Counted from the first letter of the stretch, positions 8,977 through 18,164 are shown. The stretch: DNA of 64,000 nucleotides from Paenibacillus sp. JZ16 (GCF_015326965.1 NZ_CP017659.1:1488001-1552000); one strand, 5' to 3'. Numbers and translations are program-made. The notes: generated by a model not told the origin, from the sequence alone.

Positions 8977-10098
8977 TCATTTTTCCAGCGAGGCTTTAAA
9001 CCAGAAGACGTTGTATGGATCCCATAAAGACAAGGTAAAGTAGATCGTTTGCCCGTCATTCTCGGTATACCGCTCATTCATATAGGGACCGTACAGTCCC
9101 GGATAATCCTCGGCTCGGACCAAATCCAGAGGCTTGCCCCATGGTCCCCATGGCGTTATGCCTTCACGTATGACAACACCCCTACCTTCCTTCAGATATG
9201 TCATCAGCCAGCGTTCCAGATAAGCATTCCATACAACCGAAAGCTCGCCTGCCGTGTCATCCACCACTTCTATTGCATCCTCCATATCGGTGCTCCACTG
9301 GGGATTGCCGTCAGCATCCACGCCGCTAAAATACTCGTACTTGGACTGCTTCTCGATGTGCTCCTCCCCCACCTTCATAAGCTGAACGCCGCCAAAGCGC
9401 CCGGCTGGAATACCCCAGAAATAAATGTTCGAGCCGCCTGCGTCATTCTCCACCTTATAGGGGCTTACCTGAATGAAATTGCCATCCCCCGGCCAACGGA
9501 GCTGGTCCTGCAGCTCCCAGGTTTCTCCGTTATCAACCGATTTGGCGACGCTGCTGTAATTGGCGTCCCACTTCCCCGGATCTCCCCAATGTTTGACCGA
9601 CATGTAGTACAAATACAACGCACCTCCTGCCGCAATGCCGTGGGTCGGGATTTTCGTCATTTCTTCGTAGTCGATTTTGGCGGAGGGCAGCAGTTCCTTG
9701 GCCGTTCCGAATTCATCCGTCACCATGCCTTCAAATGTGATGCCGTCAGCCGCCTCCGCATCCGTTGTATAGGCCATCGTATTGGAGCGCCAGTAGCTGC
9801 CTCCTCCGCCAGTCTGTCCTGGCTCCCTCTCGCCGAACGTATCCCCGAACACGAAGTAAGTTCGTTCCCCGTCGTTCATCATGGAACCGAGGTCGGTCCC
9901 GTACACCGCGTAACGATCCGTGCGATTAGGCGATGGTTCGCCGGTCAATTGCGTAATTTGTTCCAGGCCGGTTATGCCTTTTAATAAAAACTCCTTATCT
10001 GCTCCATCAAGCTGGGGATTCACCTTGCTGCCGTTCGTGCAGCCGCAGAGCAGTAAGATTAGGCCGGCAAGCAAAGCCGTTTTCACCCTCAAGCTCAT
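8977..10098 (-). CDS. DUF4185 (GH183-type) lipoprotein, putative endo-D-arabinofuranase
   Basis: 373 residues with a lipoprotein signal (TALLAGLILLLCGC, Cys20), so anchored outside the membrane. The rest is one DUF4185 beta-propeller-like domain with characteristic YAVYGTDLG (about D69), YFVFGDTFG (about D86) and YWRSNTMAYTTD motifs; these Asp residues are obvious catalytic candidates. DUF4185 members have been reported as endo-D-arabinofuranases active on mycobacterial arabinan and are classified as GH183. Encoded between a GH172 gene and the sugar-binding lipoprotein, it is the only secreted hydrolase of the locus. It fits the role of first cut before import. Function is inferred from family plus context. 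Confidence 0.8.
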   Translation of the reverse strand: MSLRVKTALLAGLILLLCGCTNGSKVNPQLDGADKEFLLKGITGLEQITQLTGEPSPNRTDRYAVYGTDLGSMMNDGERTYFVFGDTFGEREPGQTGGGGSYWRSNTMAYTTDAEAADGITFEGMVTDEFGTAKELLPSAKIDYEEMTKIPTHGIAAGGALYLYYMSVKHWGDPGKWDANYSSVAKSVDNGETWELQDQLRWPGDGNFIQVSPYKVENDAGGSNIYFWGIPAGRFGGVQLMKVGEEHIEKQSKYEYFSGVDADGNPQWSTDMEDAIEVVDDTAGELSVVWNAYLERWLMTYLKEGRGVVIREGITPWGPWGKPLDLVRAEDYPGLYGPYMNERYTENDGQTIYFTLSLWDPYNVFWFKASLEK

Positions 10099-10131
10099 CT
10101 CCCCTTTCGATTCGATATCCCACCCTTGATA

Positions 10132-11241
10132 TCAAGGGTTAGAATGGCCGAAGATCTGTTTCATGCTGGCAGGGTTAAGCGGCTTGATATCCGGCAGAGG
10201 CAATCGGTTATCGACCTTCGGCAGTTTCGGGAAAGGGCGATGCGGTTCTGCCTGATACCAATACGCCGTTGAGGAAACATCGTCGCTACGATGATTGTTA
10301 TGGCCGTGCTCAATCGTAACCTTGATGCTGCTCTCGAACATGATCGGGTCCAGGATATGATAACGGTACGTGGAGATTTTGCCGCTCCAGTTCGGTCCCC
10401 CTCCCAAAATAATGCCATGATACGGGGTGCACACCTCCTGCTGCGGACACCAAGCCGTGTTGAAATAATCCTCCATGCCTGTTCCGTGCAAGGTCGGAGG
10501 CCACGGTTCCCCATCGATGAAGATCATGTCGTCGCCTTCGCCGTACCAGTTCCATTCCCGCGTATCGCGCAGGTTGTGGACATTGAAGTTGCAGCCGATG
10601 TAATGGCCCTTTCCGACCGCGTCCAAAATGACATAGTTGCCGCTGCCGGTCGTATTCTTGCTGCCGAATTCGTAGAAGGCGTTGTCCACCCCGGTGTCCG
10701 GAATACCGTCGGTCGGATTTTCCCGGTGCCACTGGGCATGGAATCTCAGCTCCTCCTCAGGCAGCTTATCGTAGGACTCATAATCCACATAGAAATAAAA
10801 TTTGATTGGATGCTCCGCCTCGCTCTCAATCGTAATGCGGGCTCCATCCGCATACGGCATACGGAAGAAGCTGTTGAATGCCTTGCCGTCCTCGGGACTC
10901 ATCATCAATGCCGCTGACGTATAATTTTTGGTGAGCCCGTGCCCCATTCCGAAAAAATCGCCAATCGGCGCTTCCACGCTGGGCTCCGTCTCTTGGTCCC
11001 AGTACATGCGGAGAACGATTTTTCGCGGCAAATACAATTCCTCCGCAGGGACGTCGCTGGCCATTGTCATCCAGATGTGAGTGATGGCGCCAGCGCCCGG
11101 AATGCTGCAAATTTCGGTCAGATCGCCTGGGTTGATGGAGAAGTAGTCTTTATTGCCTCCAGAACGGTCGTAGCTGGATTCCCGTTTTCTTTTTCCGGTT
11201 CGGGTAAGGCTGAGTGAAGATAATGCTGCTTGATGGTCCAT
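10132..11241 (-). CDS. GH172 (DUF2961) glycoside hydrolase, copy 2
   Basis: 369 residues from the ATG at 11241, which has AGGAGC upstream; an upstream ATG at 11316 would add 25 residues without a ribosome-binding site and is rejected. Motifs match copy 1: HIWMTM, EAPIGDFFG, WNWYGEGDDMIFIDG, GTGMEDYFNTAW and YWYQAEPH. No signal peptide, so presumably cytoplasmic. Family members include exo-acting D-arabinofuranosidases and alpha-D-fructofuranosidases. It is the first gene after a 215-base non-coding stretch and may open its own transcription unit with the DUF4185 gene and the transporter. The two copies differ clearly in sequence, suggesting different linkage preference. Confidence 0.87.
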   Translation of the reverse strand: MDHQAALSSLSLTRTGKRKRESSYDRSGGNKDYFSINPGDLTEICSIPGAGAITHIWMTMASDVPAEELYLPRKIVLRMYWDQETEPSVEAPIGDFFGMGHGLTKNYTSAALMMSPEDGKAFNSFFRMPYADGARITIESEAEHPIKFYFYVDYESYDKLPEEELRFHAQWHRENPTDGIPDTGVDNAFYEFGSKNTTGSGNYVILDAVGKGHYIGCNFNVHNLRDTREWNWYGEGDDMIFIDGEPWPPTLHGTGMEDYFNTAWCPQQEVCTPYHGIILGGGPNWSGKISTYRYHILDPIMFESSIKVTIEHGHNNHRSDDVSSTAYWYQAEPHRPFPKLPKVDNRLPLPDIKPLNPASMKQIFGHSNP

Positions 11242-11456
11242 GAATGATTCGCTCCTTTTTGGCTTGCGGATGATAGTTGAACGTACTTCGTAATGTCGTT
11301 TCACAAATTGTGACATCGATTGCAGAATTAGTTAATACGGAATGCAGATCTTTCCAGAACCTGCACTCCCAGTTTATGAGTCCAATGCTACCCGGCGATA
11401 TTTCGTCGTGGCCAGACGTTTATTTAGGCGTTTTTTTTAGGCGTTCAATCTTTCAT
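11242..11456. promoter_or_regulatory. 215-base regulatory gap between araB and GH172 copy 2, with operator-like sites
   Basis: Holds TCACAA-A-TTGTGA (11301-11313, a perfect 6-bp dyad) and immediately next to it GACATCGATTGCAG (11312-11325). The latter, read on the minus strand, shares the 14 bases ATTCTGCAATCGAT with a site inside the 5' end of fucI. The core resembles the LacI operators at 16027-16050. A duplicated AACGCCTAAA (minus strand, about 11428-11455) follows the araB stop; no convincing terminator hairpin. A separate promoter for the GH172-to-GH172 block is likely but I cannot place its -10 and -35 boxes with confidence. Confidence 0.45.
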
Positions 11457-13133
11457 TCATTCCGGTAATTTTCCGCTCTTTAATGCTTTCAAGCGTTTCA
11501 ACACCCCGTTTTCGCCTCTTCCCAAATAATCATGAAGTCCTTTATATTCCTTGTATAATTGATCATATACACGCACGTTGGCCTCAATCGGCTTAAAGGT
11601 CTCTTCACGAACACGAGCTATGGCTTCTGCTGCCTCTACGATGCTCTCAAAGCCTCCCCGCTCTTTGCCTGCCGCAACGGCACCGAACATAGCTGCACCA
11701 AAGGCAGCCGTCTGGACGGTATCCGCTACTTTGATTTCCTTGCCGGTAACGTCGGCATAGATTTGCATCAGCAGCCGGTTTCGCTGCGGCAATCCGCCGC
11801 AAGCATAGAGCTCCTGGACTTCAACCCCGCTTTCGGTAAAGGCTTCGATGATCGCTCGCGTTCCGAAGGCGGTAGCCTCCAGAAGCGCCCGGTATATTTC
11901 CTCTGGCTTGGTCTGCAGGGTCAATCCAAGGATGACACCGCTCAGATCGGCATCCATCAGTACGGAACGGCTTCCATTCCACCAGTCGAGAGCCAGCAGG
12001 CCGGTTTGGCCAGGCTCATATTGTGATGCTCCCCTCTCAAGCCACTCATGAATGCCGAGGCGATCTTCGGCAGCCTTGCGTCTTACATATTCCGGCACTG
12101 CCTCATCCACATACCAGGCAAATATATCGCCAACGGCCGATTGTCCTGCCTCATACCCGTAATAACCGGGGATGATCCCGTCCTCGACGACACCGCAAAT
12201 CCCTTCTCCCGTCACTTCCTTGTCGCTTAATATCAAATGACAGGTAGAGGTTCCCATGGCGAGCACCAGTTTACCCGGAGTTACGACACTGACGGCCGGC
12301 ACCATGGCATGGGCATCGATGATGGCTACGGCTACCGCGGTTCCTGGCAGAAGCCCGGTTATAGCTGCCATCGAGTCGGTTAATCCGCCAGCTTTTGAAC
12401 CCAGTGGCTTGATCGGGCCTCGCAGCTTCGCCTCCACAAGGGTCCCGAACCTCGGATCAAGCGACTGGAGGAACTCCTTGGACGGATATCCATCCCGTTT
12501 ATGCCAATTGGCTTTATAACCTGAGGTGCAGCTGCTCCGTGCGAGCTGACCGGTCAATTCCATGACCACCCAATCGGCAGCCTCCATAAACAGTACAGCG
12601 TGCTCATACAACTCGGGAGCTTCATTCAGAATCTGTAAAGACTTCGCAAGCATCCACTCCGAGGACAGCTTCCCTCCGTAGCGTGCAAGAAATTTCTCCC
12701 CTCGCCGCTTAGCGGCCTCATTAATCAGGTTCGCTTCATCCTGAGCCGCGTGATGCTTCCACAGCTTTACCCAGCTATGCGGATTGTCCCTCCATTCCTC
12801 GAGCATGCACAGCGGAGTCCCCCCGGCATCCAGCGGCATCATCGTGCATGCCGTGAAGTCGATGCCGATCCCGATGACTTGATCCGGAGATACGTTAGCC
12901 TCCGAGAGCACGCGCGGGATGGATTGCCGAAGCACCTCTATGTAATCATCTGGATGCTGCAGCGCCCAATCCTGCCCCAGCTTCAAACCCGAGTGGACCA
13001 GCACCTCGTCCATGACTCCATGCGTGTATGGCGTCACATGGGTAGCAACTTCTCGCCCGGTCGTGATATCAACCAACAGAGCTCTGCCCGATTCCGTACC
13101 AAAATCCACGCCAATGGTGTATAACTGCTTCAT
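11457..13133 (-). CDS. araB: Ribulokinase (FGGY family)
   Basis: 558 residues, the usual AraB length (about 560). The N-terminal FGGY nucleotide fold starts with [18 protein letters not shown], and the catalytic Asp region is [23 protein letters not shown] and [20 protein letters not shown] are typical of the second actin-like lobe. It phosphorylates ribulose (L- or D-) at O5; AraB-type kinases are known to accept both. The start has AGGAGG eight bases upstream and lies 12 bases after the fucI stop, so the two form a tight operon. With a FucI-type isomerase rather than AraA next door, the likely route is D-arabinose to D-ribulose to D-ribulose-5-phosphate. Confidence 0.92.
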   Translation of the reverse strand: MKQLYTIGVDFGTESGRALLVDITTGREVATHVTPYTHGVMDEVLVHSGLKLGQDWALQHPDDYIEVLRQSIPRVLSEANVSPDQVIGIGIDFTACTMMPLDAGGTPLCMLEEWRDNPHSWVKLWKHHAAQDEANLINEAAKRRGEKFLARYGGKLSSEWMLAKSLQILNEAPELYEHAVLFMEAADWVVMELTGQLARSSCTSGYKANWHKRDGYPSKEFLQSLDPRFGTLVEAKLRGPIKPLGSKAGGLTDSMAAITGLLPGTAVAVAIIDAHAMVPAVSVVTPGKLVLAMGTSTCHLILSDKEVTGEGICGVVEDGIIPGYYGYEAGQSAVGDIFAWYVDEAVPEYVRRKAAEDRLGIHEWLERGASQYEPGQTGLLALDWWNGSRSVLMDADLSGVILGLTLQTKPEEIYRALLEATAFGTRAIIEAFTESGVEVQELYACGGLPQRNRLLMQIYADVTGKEIKVADTVQTAAFGAAMFGAVAAGKERGGFESIVEAAEAIARVREETFKPIEANVRVYDQLYKEYKGLHDYLGRGENGVLKRLKALKSGKLPE

Positions 13134-13145
13134 GTTATCTGCCTC

Positions 13146-14942
13146 CTATTTGTACAAAGGACCGTAAGCTGCGCATGCCCGGTAATCGGCCGAGACCGGT
13201 TCCAGTCCGCCAAAGGCGGTCCAGGCGCTTGGCCGGAATATCCGTTCCTCCGGAACGTTGTGCATGCATACCGGAATGCGGATCATTGATGCCAAGGTGA
13301 TCAATTCCCCGCCGATATGCCCATAACTCATAGCGGCATGGTTGGATCCCCAATTGCTCATCACGGTATATACATCCCTGAACAGGCCTTGACCGGTCAG
13401 ATTCGGCACGAACCAGGTCGTCGGCCATGTAGGATCACTTCGCTGATCCAATATATCGTGTACCGCGTCCGGCAGCTCAACGGTCATCCCCTCGGCAATA
13501 TGAAGGACCGGTCCAACACCCGCAACCCTATTTATTCTCGCGATCGTTACCGGCATACCTTCCCGGGTCGTAAAGTCGGTTGAGAAGCCACCCCCGCGGA
13601 AGAAATCAATAGCCGGACACCATTTGACCGCATCGAGGCAGTCCTGAACTTCCTCCTGCGTGATTTCCCAGAACGGCTTCATCGCCGGTCTGCCGTCCTT
13701 TGTCTGCCTTCCCGTCCCGTCAAGGGCAGCAGGCCCGGAATTGATCAGGTGGATCACGCCCTGCGCCGCAATTCCCTCAAGCTGATACCCGGTTACACGC
13801 TTTACGGCTTCCGGGCTCCAGTATGTACGAACATCCGCAAATACCTGCGCTGCATCCGTGAGAAGATGTCCGAACAGCATCGTAATCCCATTCAGATTGT
13901 CGTTCTCCGTTGCGACCATGTAGGGCTCTCTCAGACCATTCCAATCAAAGGATGAGTTCAGTATAGCCTCCATGAAATCCCCGGTCGGAAAATAATCCGT
14001 CCAGGCACGTTGTCCTTGAAAACCTGCAGCCAGCGCATTTCGCCCGAGCGCTTCCTCTCCGTATCCCATTTCCGCCAGCTTCGGATTACCCACCATCAAA
14101 TCGCGCGCGATCAACGCCATCTTCGCGACGGTCTCCCAATCCTGCTGCTTCTGCTCATCGGTTCGCTTCAAATGCTCCGGATTGACGTCCGCCCCAGGCT
14201 TGCAGTTTTCTTTAATCCAGGAAAGCGCCCGCTCATATTCGTCATGATCGTAAATTTCCAGCTCGATTCGTCTTACGAATTCCGTCATATCCACATATTC
14301 ATTGCGCATCCCAAGATACTTCTGGAAAAAATCCTCGTCGACGATACAGCCCGCGATTCCCATAGATACTGTGCCCATCGACAGATACGAAGTCCCCTTC
14401 ATGGTCGCTACGGCAAGGCCAGCCTTTGCAAATTGCAAAAGTTTCTCCTCTACGTCAGCCGTAATTTCGGTATCCCCGATATCCTGCACATCCCGACCAT
14501 AGATAGAGAAAGCCGGAAGTCCCTTCTGATTATGCGCGCCAAGAGCTGCTGCCAGATACACGGCACCGGGGCGCTCCGTTCCGTTAAATCCCCAAATGGC
14601 TTTCGGCCTTGTCGGATGCGTATCCATCGTTTCCGTTGGATAACACCAGGAGGGAGTCACCGAAATGGTAAGACCGACATTCTCCCTGGCAAACTTCTCC
14701 TCCGTACGTGCGGCTTCGGCTACGCCTCCAATGCAGGTGTCAGCCATCACGCATTCTACCGGCAGCCCGTTGCTATGCCTTAGCCGTTCGGTAAGCAGAC
14801 GCGCCGTTCGCTTCGCCATATCCATCGTTACGTCCTCCAGCGATTCCCGAATGCCTCCCCTCCGACCATCTACAACAGGTCGTATACCAATCTTCGGCAG
14901 CTGATTCTGCAATCGATTGCAGTTGTGAGTTTGATATTGCAT
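13146..14942 (-). CDS. fucI: L-fucose/D-arabinose isomerase (FucI family)
   Basis: 598 residues from the ATG at 14942 (GAGAGG nine bases upstream), close to E. coli FucI (591). Colinear motifs include [40 protein letters not shown] and [11 protein letters not shown]. The metal-ligand regions are all kept: ATENDNLNG (Glu), [10 protein letters not shown] (Asp) and [10 protein letters not shown] (His). The enzyme interconverts L-fucose/L-fuculose and D-arabinose/D-ribulose with Mn2+. No fuculokinase or fuculose-phosphate aldolase is nearby and the next gene is a ribulokinase, which favours D-arabinose as the physiological substrate (inference). Regulated by the LacI gene 41 bases upstream, probably as one transcript. 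Confidence 0.93.
   Translation of the reverse strand: MQYQTHNCNRLQNQLPKIGIRPVVDGRRGGIRESLEDVTMDMAKRTARLLTERLRHSNGLPVECVMADTCIGGVAEAARTEEKFARENVGLTISVTPSWCYPTETMDTHPTRPKAIWGFNGTERPGAVYLAAALGAHNQKGLPAFSIYGRDVQDIGDTEITADVEEKLLQFAKAGLAVATMKGTSYLSMGTVSMGIAGCIVDEDFFQKYLGMRNEYVDMTEFVRRIELEIYDHDEYERALSWIKENCKPGADVNPEHLKRTDEQKQQDWETVAKMALIARDLMVGNPKLAEMGYGEEALGRNALAAGFQGQRAWTDYFPTGDFMEAILNSSFDWNGLREPYMVATENDNLNGITMLFGHLLTDAAQVFADVRTYWSPEAVKRVTGYQLEGIAAQGVIHLINSGPAALDGTGRQTKDGRPAMKPFWEITQEEVQDCLDAVKWCPAIDFFRGGGFSTDFTTREGMPVTIARINRVAGVGPVLHIAEGMTVELPDAVHDILDQRSDPTWPTTWFVPNLTGQGLFRDVYTVMSNWGSNHAAMSYGHIGGELITLASMIRIPVCMHNVPEERIFRPSAWTAFGGLEPVSADYRACAAYGPLYK
14907..14922. promoter_or_regulatory. Perfect 16-bp palindrome inside the 5' end of fucI
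   Basis: CTGCAATCGATTGCAG is a perfect dyad with a central CG, the form bound by LacI-family proteins. It lies in the first dozen codons of fucI and shares ATTCTGCAATCGAT with a site upstream of GH172 copy 2. It could be an intragenic operator for the locus regulator. Evidence is sequence only. Confidence 0.4.
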
Positions 14943-14983
14943 CGTCCTCATCCTCTCTGTTTTTAGAGCGGCAGCATGTAGAA

Positions 14984-15991
14984 TCAATCCAGCTGTTTCA
15001 CTTCATTGCTGTAAATCGCTATTTCAGGTTCAGACAGCGGGGCCTCATCGCGAATTCGACGCAGAAGAATCTCGCCGGTTTTGATCCCCATGTCATAGGG
15101 ATGCTGCTCCATATAATAGAGTCCCGATTCCTTGAGTAATGGACCGGCCTCTACTTCACCGAAAGAAGCTACGGCCATATCGGCCGGAATCTTTAGACCG
15201 CAACGCACAATCTCAAGCAAAACACCGAGACTCATGCGGTTATTCAGGGATATAACCGCAGTTGGCCTTCTTCCCCCTGCCAGAAAATGCTGTATCGCGC
15301 GGATTCCATCCTCCGTAGAAAAGTCTCCATTGTACACCATGGGTTCCTCGTTCAAACCGTATTCCTTCATTGCTTTCCGGACACCTTCAAGACGTTCCCT
15401 TCCTGTGCTGGATCTCGTCGGTCCATTTACTACACCAATAACCGTATGACCATCCTCAAGCAGCTTCCGGGTCAGGCGGGATGCGCCCTCGGTATTGTCC
15501 TCGGCTACCAGATCGAGAGTCAAACCCGCTTCCGGCGAGTCCGGCTTCCGGTCTACGAGAACAATCGGCATTTTGGAATCCGCCAGCTGCTTGATCGCCG
15601 GATCATTGCCGCCCGACGTCGCCAGTACGACGGCGTCCACGCGCTTTTCCTGCATAAGCTTAAGCAGTCGTCGTTCCTTGTCCGGATTCTCATCCGAGCT
15701 GCAGAATATAAGCTGAAAGCCTTCTTTGCCTACAATGTCCTCAATACCTCTGGAGATCCCCATAAAATAAGGGTTGGAAATATCAGGAACAATAACCCCG
15801 ATCATATAGGTCCGGTCCTGCTTCAGACTGCGGGCGATGGCGCTTGGACGGTAATTCAATTGGTTCACCGCCGCCATCACTCGCTCTTTAATTTCATCGC
15901 TTACATAATCGCTGTCGTTCAGCACTCTTGAAACGGTTGCCGTGGATACTTCTGCTGCCGCTGCTACTTGTTTAATCGTTGCTTTTGCCAA
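14984..15991 (-). CDS. LacI-family transcriptional regulator of the sugar locus
   Basis: 335 residues. The N-terminal helix-turn-helix and hinge are clear ([31 protein letters not shown]), followed by a periplasmic-binding-protein-like effector domain ([46 protein letters not shown]). The start is TTG at 15991 with GAGGTG eight bases upstream; an overlapping ATG is out of frame. It is the first gene of the fucI-araB operon and is preceded by a strong promoter covered by tandem CG-centred operators, so autoregulation and induction by a sugar of the pathway are expected. Effector unknown. Confidence 0.93.
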   Translation of the reverse strand: MAKATIKQVAAAAEVSTATVSRVLNDSDYVSDEIKERVMAAVNQLNYRPSAIARSLKQDRTYMIGVIVPDISNPYFMGISRGIEDIVGKEGFQLIFCSSDENPDKERRLLKLMQEKRVDAVVLATSGGNDPAIKQLADSKMPIVLVDRKPDSPEAGLTLDLVAEDNTEGASRLTRKLLEDGHTVIGVVNGPTRSSTGRERLEGVRKAMKEYGLNEEPMVYNGDFSTEDGIRAIQHFLAGGRRPTAVISLNNRMSLGVLLEIVRCGLKIPADMAVASFGEVEAGPLLKESGLYYMEQHPYDMGIKTGEILLRRIRDEAPLSEPEIAIYSNEVKQLD

Positions 15992-16026
15992 ACATTGTTC
16001 ACCTCAAAACGTCATGATTGCGCTAT

Positions 16027-16050
16027 GTAATCGATTACGTAAACGATTAC
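16027..16050. promoter_or_regulatory. Tandem LacI-type operators upstream of the lacI-fucI-araB operon
   Basis: GTAATCGATTAC (16027-16038, perfect palindrome) is followed without gap by GTAAACGATTAC (16039-16050, one mismatch). Both have the central CG of LacI/CcpA-family operators. They lie just downstream of the -10 box, where a bound repressor would block transcription. The second box also resembles a cre site, so CcpA control is an alternative. Confidence 0.7.
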
Positions 16051-16056
16051 AATCAC

Positions 16057-16086
16057 AGATTACAAGAAGGTACATGCTTATGTCAA
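16057..16086 (-). promoter_or_regulatory. Sigma-A-type promoter of the lacI-fucI-araB operon
   Basis: On the minus strand TTGACA (16086-16081), an 18-base spacer and TAATCT (16062-16057). Transcription would start inside or next to the tandem operators at 16027-16050. Confidence 0.7.
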
Positions 16087-16194
16087 CCCTATTTTTATAA
16101 AACTTCAGAAGAGAATTGTACTCGACTTTTTGCATAGCTCTAACTTATCTCATTCTTGGGCGATTGGCTGGCTTAATCACGCTGCTTCTAATAT

Positions 16195-16238
16195 AGAAAA
16201 AAGCCCCTTACCATTATGCAAGGTGGCTTCAGGGGGCT
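16195..16238 (-). terminator. Rho-independent terminator of the phosphotransferase gene
   Basis: Minus-strand hairpin with AGCCCC (16238-16232 side) pairing to GGGGCT (16207-16202), followed by a run of six U. It lies about 80 bases after the stop of the gene at 16316 and separates it from the lacI promoter. Confidence 0.65.
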
Positions 16239-16315
16239 CCGTGTACAGCTGTAATATTTCACGAATCTATCTCCGTCTTGTATTTGGGAACCTGGCTGGT
16301 CATTTGGGATCAGAC

Positions 16316-17182
16316 TTAAAGAGCCCTGATATTTAAATACGTGTTGCTCGTCAATATCGACCTTACCCTAGCGATCGTATCCTTTCTAATGGGAGGGTGG
16401 TCCACTCTGCTAAGCAAAACCCAGCGCAGACACGCAATGGCTTCAAACAGCTCAAGCTCATCGGCTTCGTAACGGTTCTCGGCACAAAATGCAACACGGT
16501 AAAAGGACGCTTGCTTCTCGCTTACATATATCCACATTAAGATAATCGACCATGCGATATCATATCGGGGATCGCCCATTTGGACATTCGTCCAATCGAT
16601 CACGGTCAGTTTGTTTTCATGCTCAAGAATATTGCCAAGGTGATAATCGCCATGGATGATACATTCTTGTTTCATATGTGCAAACTCAACAAGCTCCATC
16701 AATGGATGTTGGATATCCGGGAACTCATCCATTCGAGGATAAAAATAAGAGACGAAATCATACCTCGGCAGCCCGAAGCCGTTCAGGCTATCCAGGGGCA
16801 GCTTATGTATATCCATTAGCGTTTTCGCAAGCTTTACTAGTTTAGACTGATTGACTATTTGTACGGGCGTGCCGTCGTAACTGGTCAGCATTACTGGATT
16901 GCTATTCCGGTCTGTCCCCCAGCCCACAGGCTTCGATACGGCCCTTCCATGCGAATACAATGCATTCAATATTCGATACTGCATTTGAACGTCGGGTTTG
17001 GACGTTTTATTCCAAACCTTTAGTACGTAGTCTGCCGATGGCGTGACGATCTTCGCCACCTCTGCTTCCAGACCGGACTCTAACGGGATGACTTGAATTG
17101 CAGGTTCATGTTCCAACAATAGCTCAAGCGTCTCGCTTTTCTCCAACCAAATGATTTCCCGCAAATTACGTTCCTCCGTCAT
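16316..17182 (-). CDS. Aminoglycoside-phosphotransferase-fold kinase (APH family)
   Basis: About 288 residues from ATG 17182. A TTG at 17164 has a much better ribosome-binding site (GGAGG about eight bases upstream) and may be the true start. The phosphotransferase catalytic loop is IIHGDYHLGNIL (His-Gly-Asp with Asn) and the metal-binding Asp is in LTVIDWTNVQMGDPRYDIA. These are the hallmarks of the APH/choline-kinase superfamily. The substrate cannot be told from sequence; not specifically a resistance gene. It overlaps the end of the upstream gene, so translation is probably coupled. Confidence 0.8.
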   Translation of the reverse strand: MTEERNLREIIWLEKSETLELLLEHEPAIQVIPLESGLEAEVAKIVTPSADYVLKVWNKTSKPDVQMQYRILNALYSHGRAVSKPVGWGTDRNSNPVMLTSYDGTPVQIVNQSKLVKLAKTLMDIHKLPLDSLNGFGLPRYDFVSYFYPRMDEFPDIQHPLMELVEFAHMKQECIIHGDYHLGNILEHENKLTVIDWTNVQMGDPRYDIAWSIILMWIYVSEKQASFYRVAFCAENRYEADELELFEAIACLRWVLLSRVDHPPIRKDTIARVRSILTSNTYLNIRAL

Positions 17183-17699
17183 GATGCAACGACTCGATCG
17201 TTGCGAAAATATGGGAATAAACAGCCTGGACATTGGTCTCATTCATTACACCGTTGTATAAACCGTAACCCCAATGCTCCGCATCCTTGCCGTAATATCC
17301 GGTTGCATACATATCCGATGAAAGATCCGGAACCTCATCGTAAGACAATTCTTCGACCGTGAAGGGGACATGAGATTTTTTAGACTCAATATAGAAAAAG
17401 GGAACTTCAGCCTTATTATACACTTCTGTATACTTAGGCTCAGAAGCTTCCATCAAATGTTCCTTTGTTATGAATATGGCGTCAAGCTCCGCGGAAAGGT
17501 CTAGATCCTCTAGCTGCTGAAACGTAACTTCTTTAAAACCCACATGCCCCTTCTCCCTGACTTGCGGTGTTTCTCCGATCACACCTATGACGAGGTTTCT
17601 ACCTTCATATAGGGGCGTATCCATCGAATCTCGTTGAGCATTGCCATTTATCAGGATAACAAATACGAGTAATAGGACCACTATCATTCTTATTTTCAT
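17166..17699 (-). CDS. Small secreted or membrane-anchored hypothetical protein
   Basis: 177 residues from ATG 17699, which has AAAGGAG six bases upstream. The N-terminus is a signal/anchor (IRMIVVLLLVFVILINGNAQ) without a lipobox, so either cleaved after NAQ or membrane-anchored. The mature part is charged, with no recognised domain; it contains LVIGVIGETPQVR and AELDAIFITKEHLMEA. Its stop overlaps the start region of the phosphotransferase-fold gene, and the pair form an operon. Function not recognised. Confidence 0.7.
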   Translation of the reverse strand: MKIRMIVVLLLVFVILINGNAQRDSMDTPLYEGRNLVIGVIGETPQVREKGHVGFKEVTFQQLEDLDLSAELDAIFITKEHLMEASEPKYTEVYNKAEVPFFYIESKKSHVPFTVEELSYDEVPDLSSDMYATGYYGKDAEHWGYGLYNGVMNETNVQAVYSHIFATIESLHHDGGT

Positions 17700-17758
17700 G
17701 AAAATCTCCTTTGGCAAATTTCCCTTTCTCACCAGCGCATTCCATATCGCTTATCCCA

Positions 17759-18046
17759 TTACTCTTTCTTTTTTATACTTTTTCCTAGCGACAACAACAT
17801 GTGCAGTATCCAATAAATCACCAATACATTGAAAAAATAAGACAGCGGTTGAATGTGAACGCCCTTAATAAACCAGGGACTGCTATCCATGTGATCCGGA
17901 TATTACTTGATAAAGAATCTAAACGGAAATCCATATTCGATTCGGGGTGCACCCTCACCCTCCGCCCATATTTTACCTGGGAACACAAGGATGGTAAACA
18001 GAGCCAGCCATGCCGAGATATTAAATATGCTCTTGTCTATTCTCAT
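17759..18046 (-). pseudogene. Small two-helix membrane protein gene with an in-frame stop
   Basis: From ATG 18046, preceded by an excellent GGAGGTGATC, 47 codons encode a signal-like helix (FNISAWLALFTILVFPGKIW) and EYGFPFRFFIK, then TAA at 17903-17905. The same frame continues without interruption for another 47 codons, YPDHMDSSPWF followed by a hydrophobic helix SYFFNVLVIYWILHMLLSLG and a basic KSIKKKE tail, ending at TAA 17759. A typical small membrane protein of about 95 residues thus appears split by one nonsense codon. It could be a real mutation or a base error (TAA for a sense codon such as TAT). If only the first 47 residues are made, the product is a short secreted peptide. Confidence 0.6.
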
Positions 18047-18141
18047 ACGATCACCTCCATATTCCAATAACTCCATATTATGTGTTTTCCAAAGCTTGGT
18101 AAACACTTATCTTAACCTTGAACACATAGCTGTACAACAAA

Positions 18142-18164
18142 AAAACCGCGATCAACGCGGTTTT
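18142..18164. terminator. Terminator hairpin after the HxlR gene (bidirectional)
   Basis: AAAACCGCG (18142-18150), five-base loop, CGCGGTTTT (18156-18164), with further A upstream. It works as an intrinsic terminator on the minus strand for the HxlR gene, and could on the plus strand. Confidence 0.8.

Noticed and set aside
9049..9984. 311-codon plus-strand open frame opposite the DUF4185 gene
   Set aside because: Antisense shadow; the minus strand encodes a lipoprotein signal and conserved DUF4185 motifs.
10310..10732. 140-codon minus-strand frame inside GH172 copy 2
   Set aside because: Alternate-frame shadow; the main frame carries all family motifs without interruption.
11428..11456. Possible terminator after araB (GGCGTTTTTTTTAGGCGTT)
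   Set aside because: It is a direct duplication of TTTAGGCGTT, not an inverted repeat, so no hairpin forms.
14010..14783. 257-codon plus-strand open frame opposite fucI
   Set aside because: Antisense shadow of a highly conserved isomerase gene.
16039..16050. Reading GTAAACGATTAC as a CcpA cre site only
   Set aside because: It deviates at the first position and is abutted by a perfect palindrome of the same family next to a lacI gene, so a LacI operator is the simpler reading; dual use is not excluded.
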